A DNA stretch of 22,793 bases from an uncultured Caryophanales bacterium (GTDB lineage Bacteria; Bacillota_I; Bacilli_A; RF39; UBA660): positions 1 to 22,793 of the forward strand of contig CAMSXY010000004.1 in NCBI GenBank assembly GCA_947065955.1, written 5' to 3'. Position 1 is the first letter of the stretch. Each line of letters opens with the position of its first letter. Positions 22,471 to 22,793 of this stretch are shown in pieces. The notes beneath the pieces were generated by a model. That model was not told where the DNA came from and did not search any database. It saw only the letters and a list, made by a program, of their open reading frames with translations. The position numbers and the translations under genes are program-made.

Positions 22471-22793
22471 ATTCTTTTCCTCGCATTCCTATATATTTTT
22501 TTAATTTAGTAGGGTGTGAAAAGATTTCCATAGACACCCATTTATCGACAAAAGTCACAATCCAAGCTTCCATATAAACAGGAGGTGTTGGATTTAATGG
22601 GAACATATGTCTTAAAATTATATCGTTTACTTTTTCATCTACAAAAGAACCAAAGTATTTCTTGGCATTTATACTGGCTTCTTTTGCATGAACAAACCCA
22701 TGTTGTTTAAAAAAACTTTTTTTAATATATTCTTTTTGCCAATCCTTATAGTAAAAATCATGCAATAAACCACCAATGGCTGTTTTTTGATAG
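22463..22793 (-). CDS. HD-domain protein, N-terminus beyond the window
   Basis: The frame is open to the window edge, starting YQKTAIGGLLHDFYYKDWQ, so the gene begins outside; the TTG at 22765 is the second Leu of GGLLHD, not a start. About 110 residues are visible. The HD pair (LLHDFYY), the later histidines (FKQHGFVHAKEA, ILRHMFPLN) and an Asp (TFVDKWVSMEIF) give the metal-binding pattern of HD phosphohydrolases. The substrate is unknown; nucleotides or phosphoesters are typical of the superfamily. It overlaps mnmE by eight bases and so is co-translated with it. In B. subtilis the gene before mnmE is jag, so this is a different arrangement. Confidence 0.8.
   Translation of the reverse strand, partial: YQKTAIGGLLHDFYYKDWQKEYIKKSFFKQHGFVHAKEASINAKKYFGSFVDEKVNDIILRHMFPLNPTPPVYMEAWIVTFVDKWVSMEIFSHPTKLKKYIGMRGKEYE

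Noticed and set aside
22463..22765. TTG start of the HD-domain gene
   Set aside because: The TTG is the Leu in GGLLHD and the frame continues to the window edge, so the true start is outside.
1..22793. CRISPR arrays, tRNA and rRNA genes
   Set aside because: No regularly spaced repeats, no T-loop/acceptor patterns and no rRNA-like conserved sequence were seen on either strand.

Overview
The window is a strongly AT-rich stretch of a low-GC Bacillota genome. The origin-flanking gene order, the Bacilli-type nucleoid occlusion protein and the strong AGGAGG-type ribosome binding sites fit the Bacilli/Erysipelotrichia side, for example the uncultured RF39-like lineages; the exact taxon is inference. 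TGA is a normal stop (it ends uvrB, the KilA-N gene and others), so the mycoplasma code does not apply. The first 44 bases are Illumina P5-side adapter with an 8-base index, so the left edge is a contig end with unremoved adapter.

Right part (about 16.6-22.8 kb, all minus strand): a partial HD-domain gene, then mnmE, mnmG, rsmG and a noc/parB-type gene. This is the conserved block on the left side of oriC in Bacilli, so the origin should lie beyond the right edge and all these genes run away from it. mnmE and mnmG build the tRNA wobble-uridine modification, rsmG methylates 16S rRNA, and Noc couples chromosome position to division. The Noc-like protein is about twice the usual length because of a long disordered acidic/proline-rich insert. 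No parA/parB pair follows it. Instead a three-gene operon encodes an unknown protein, a protein with a possible Cys-His-Asp thiol-enzyme core, and a beta-lactamase-fold serine hydrolase, closed by a strong terminator.

Middle part (about 7.8-13.9 kb, minus strand): a gluzincin zinc-peptidase gene is followed by two tandem paralogous RpoD-like sigma factors, each with an extra C-terminal domain, and then by a very long reading frame made of repeated sigma-region-4-like helix-turn-helix units. That frame has no credible start codon and is entered from the sigma gene by a one-base frame change. The sigma genes and the array together form either a split giant sigma-like protein of about 1,200 residues or a sigma/array pair. 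This is the most unusual object in the window.

Left part (about 0-7.7 kb): uvrB is followed by a radical-SAM gene and a truncated holin-like membrane gene in one operon. Upstream of uvrB lies about 2.5 kb of accessory DNA: a lone plus-strand unknown gene, a broken HipA-like kinase and an intact KilA-N protein. Beyond it is a second, degenerate copy of the uvrB 5' end together with its promoter region. This looks like an element that inserted at the start of uvrB and restored it with its own 5' end, leaving the displaced original to decay. Next come a possible small transcription unit, a membrane-anchored unknown protein, and a small gene whose frame is interrupted at a nine-A run.

I saw no rRNA, tRNA, CRISPR array or intact transposase.
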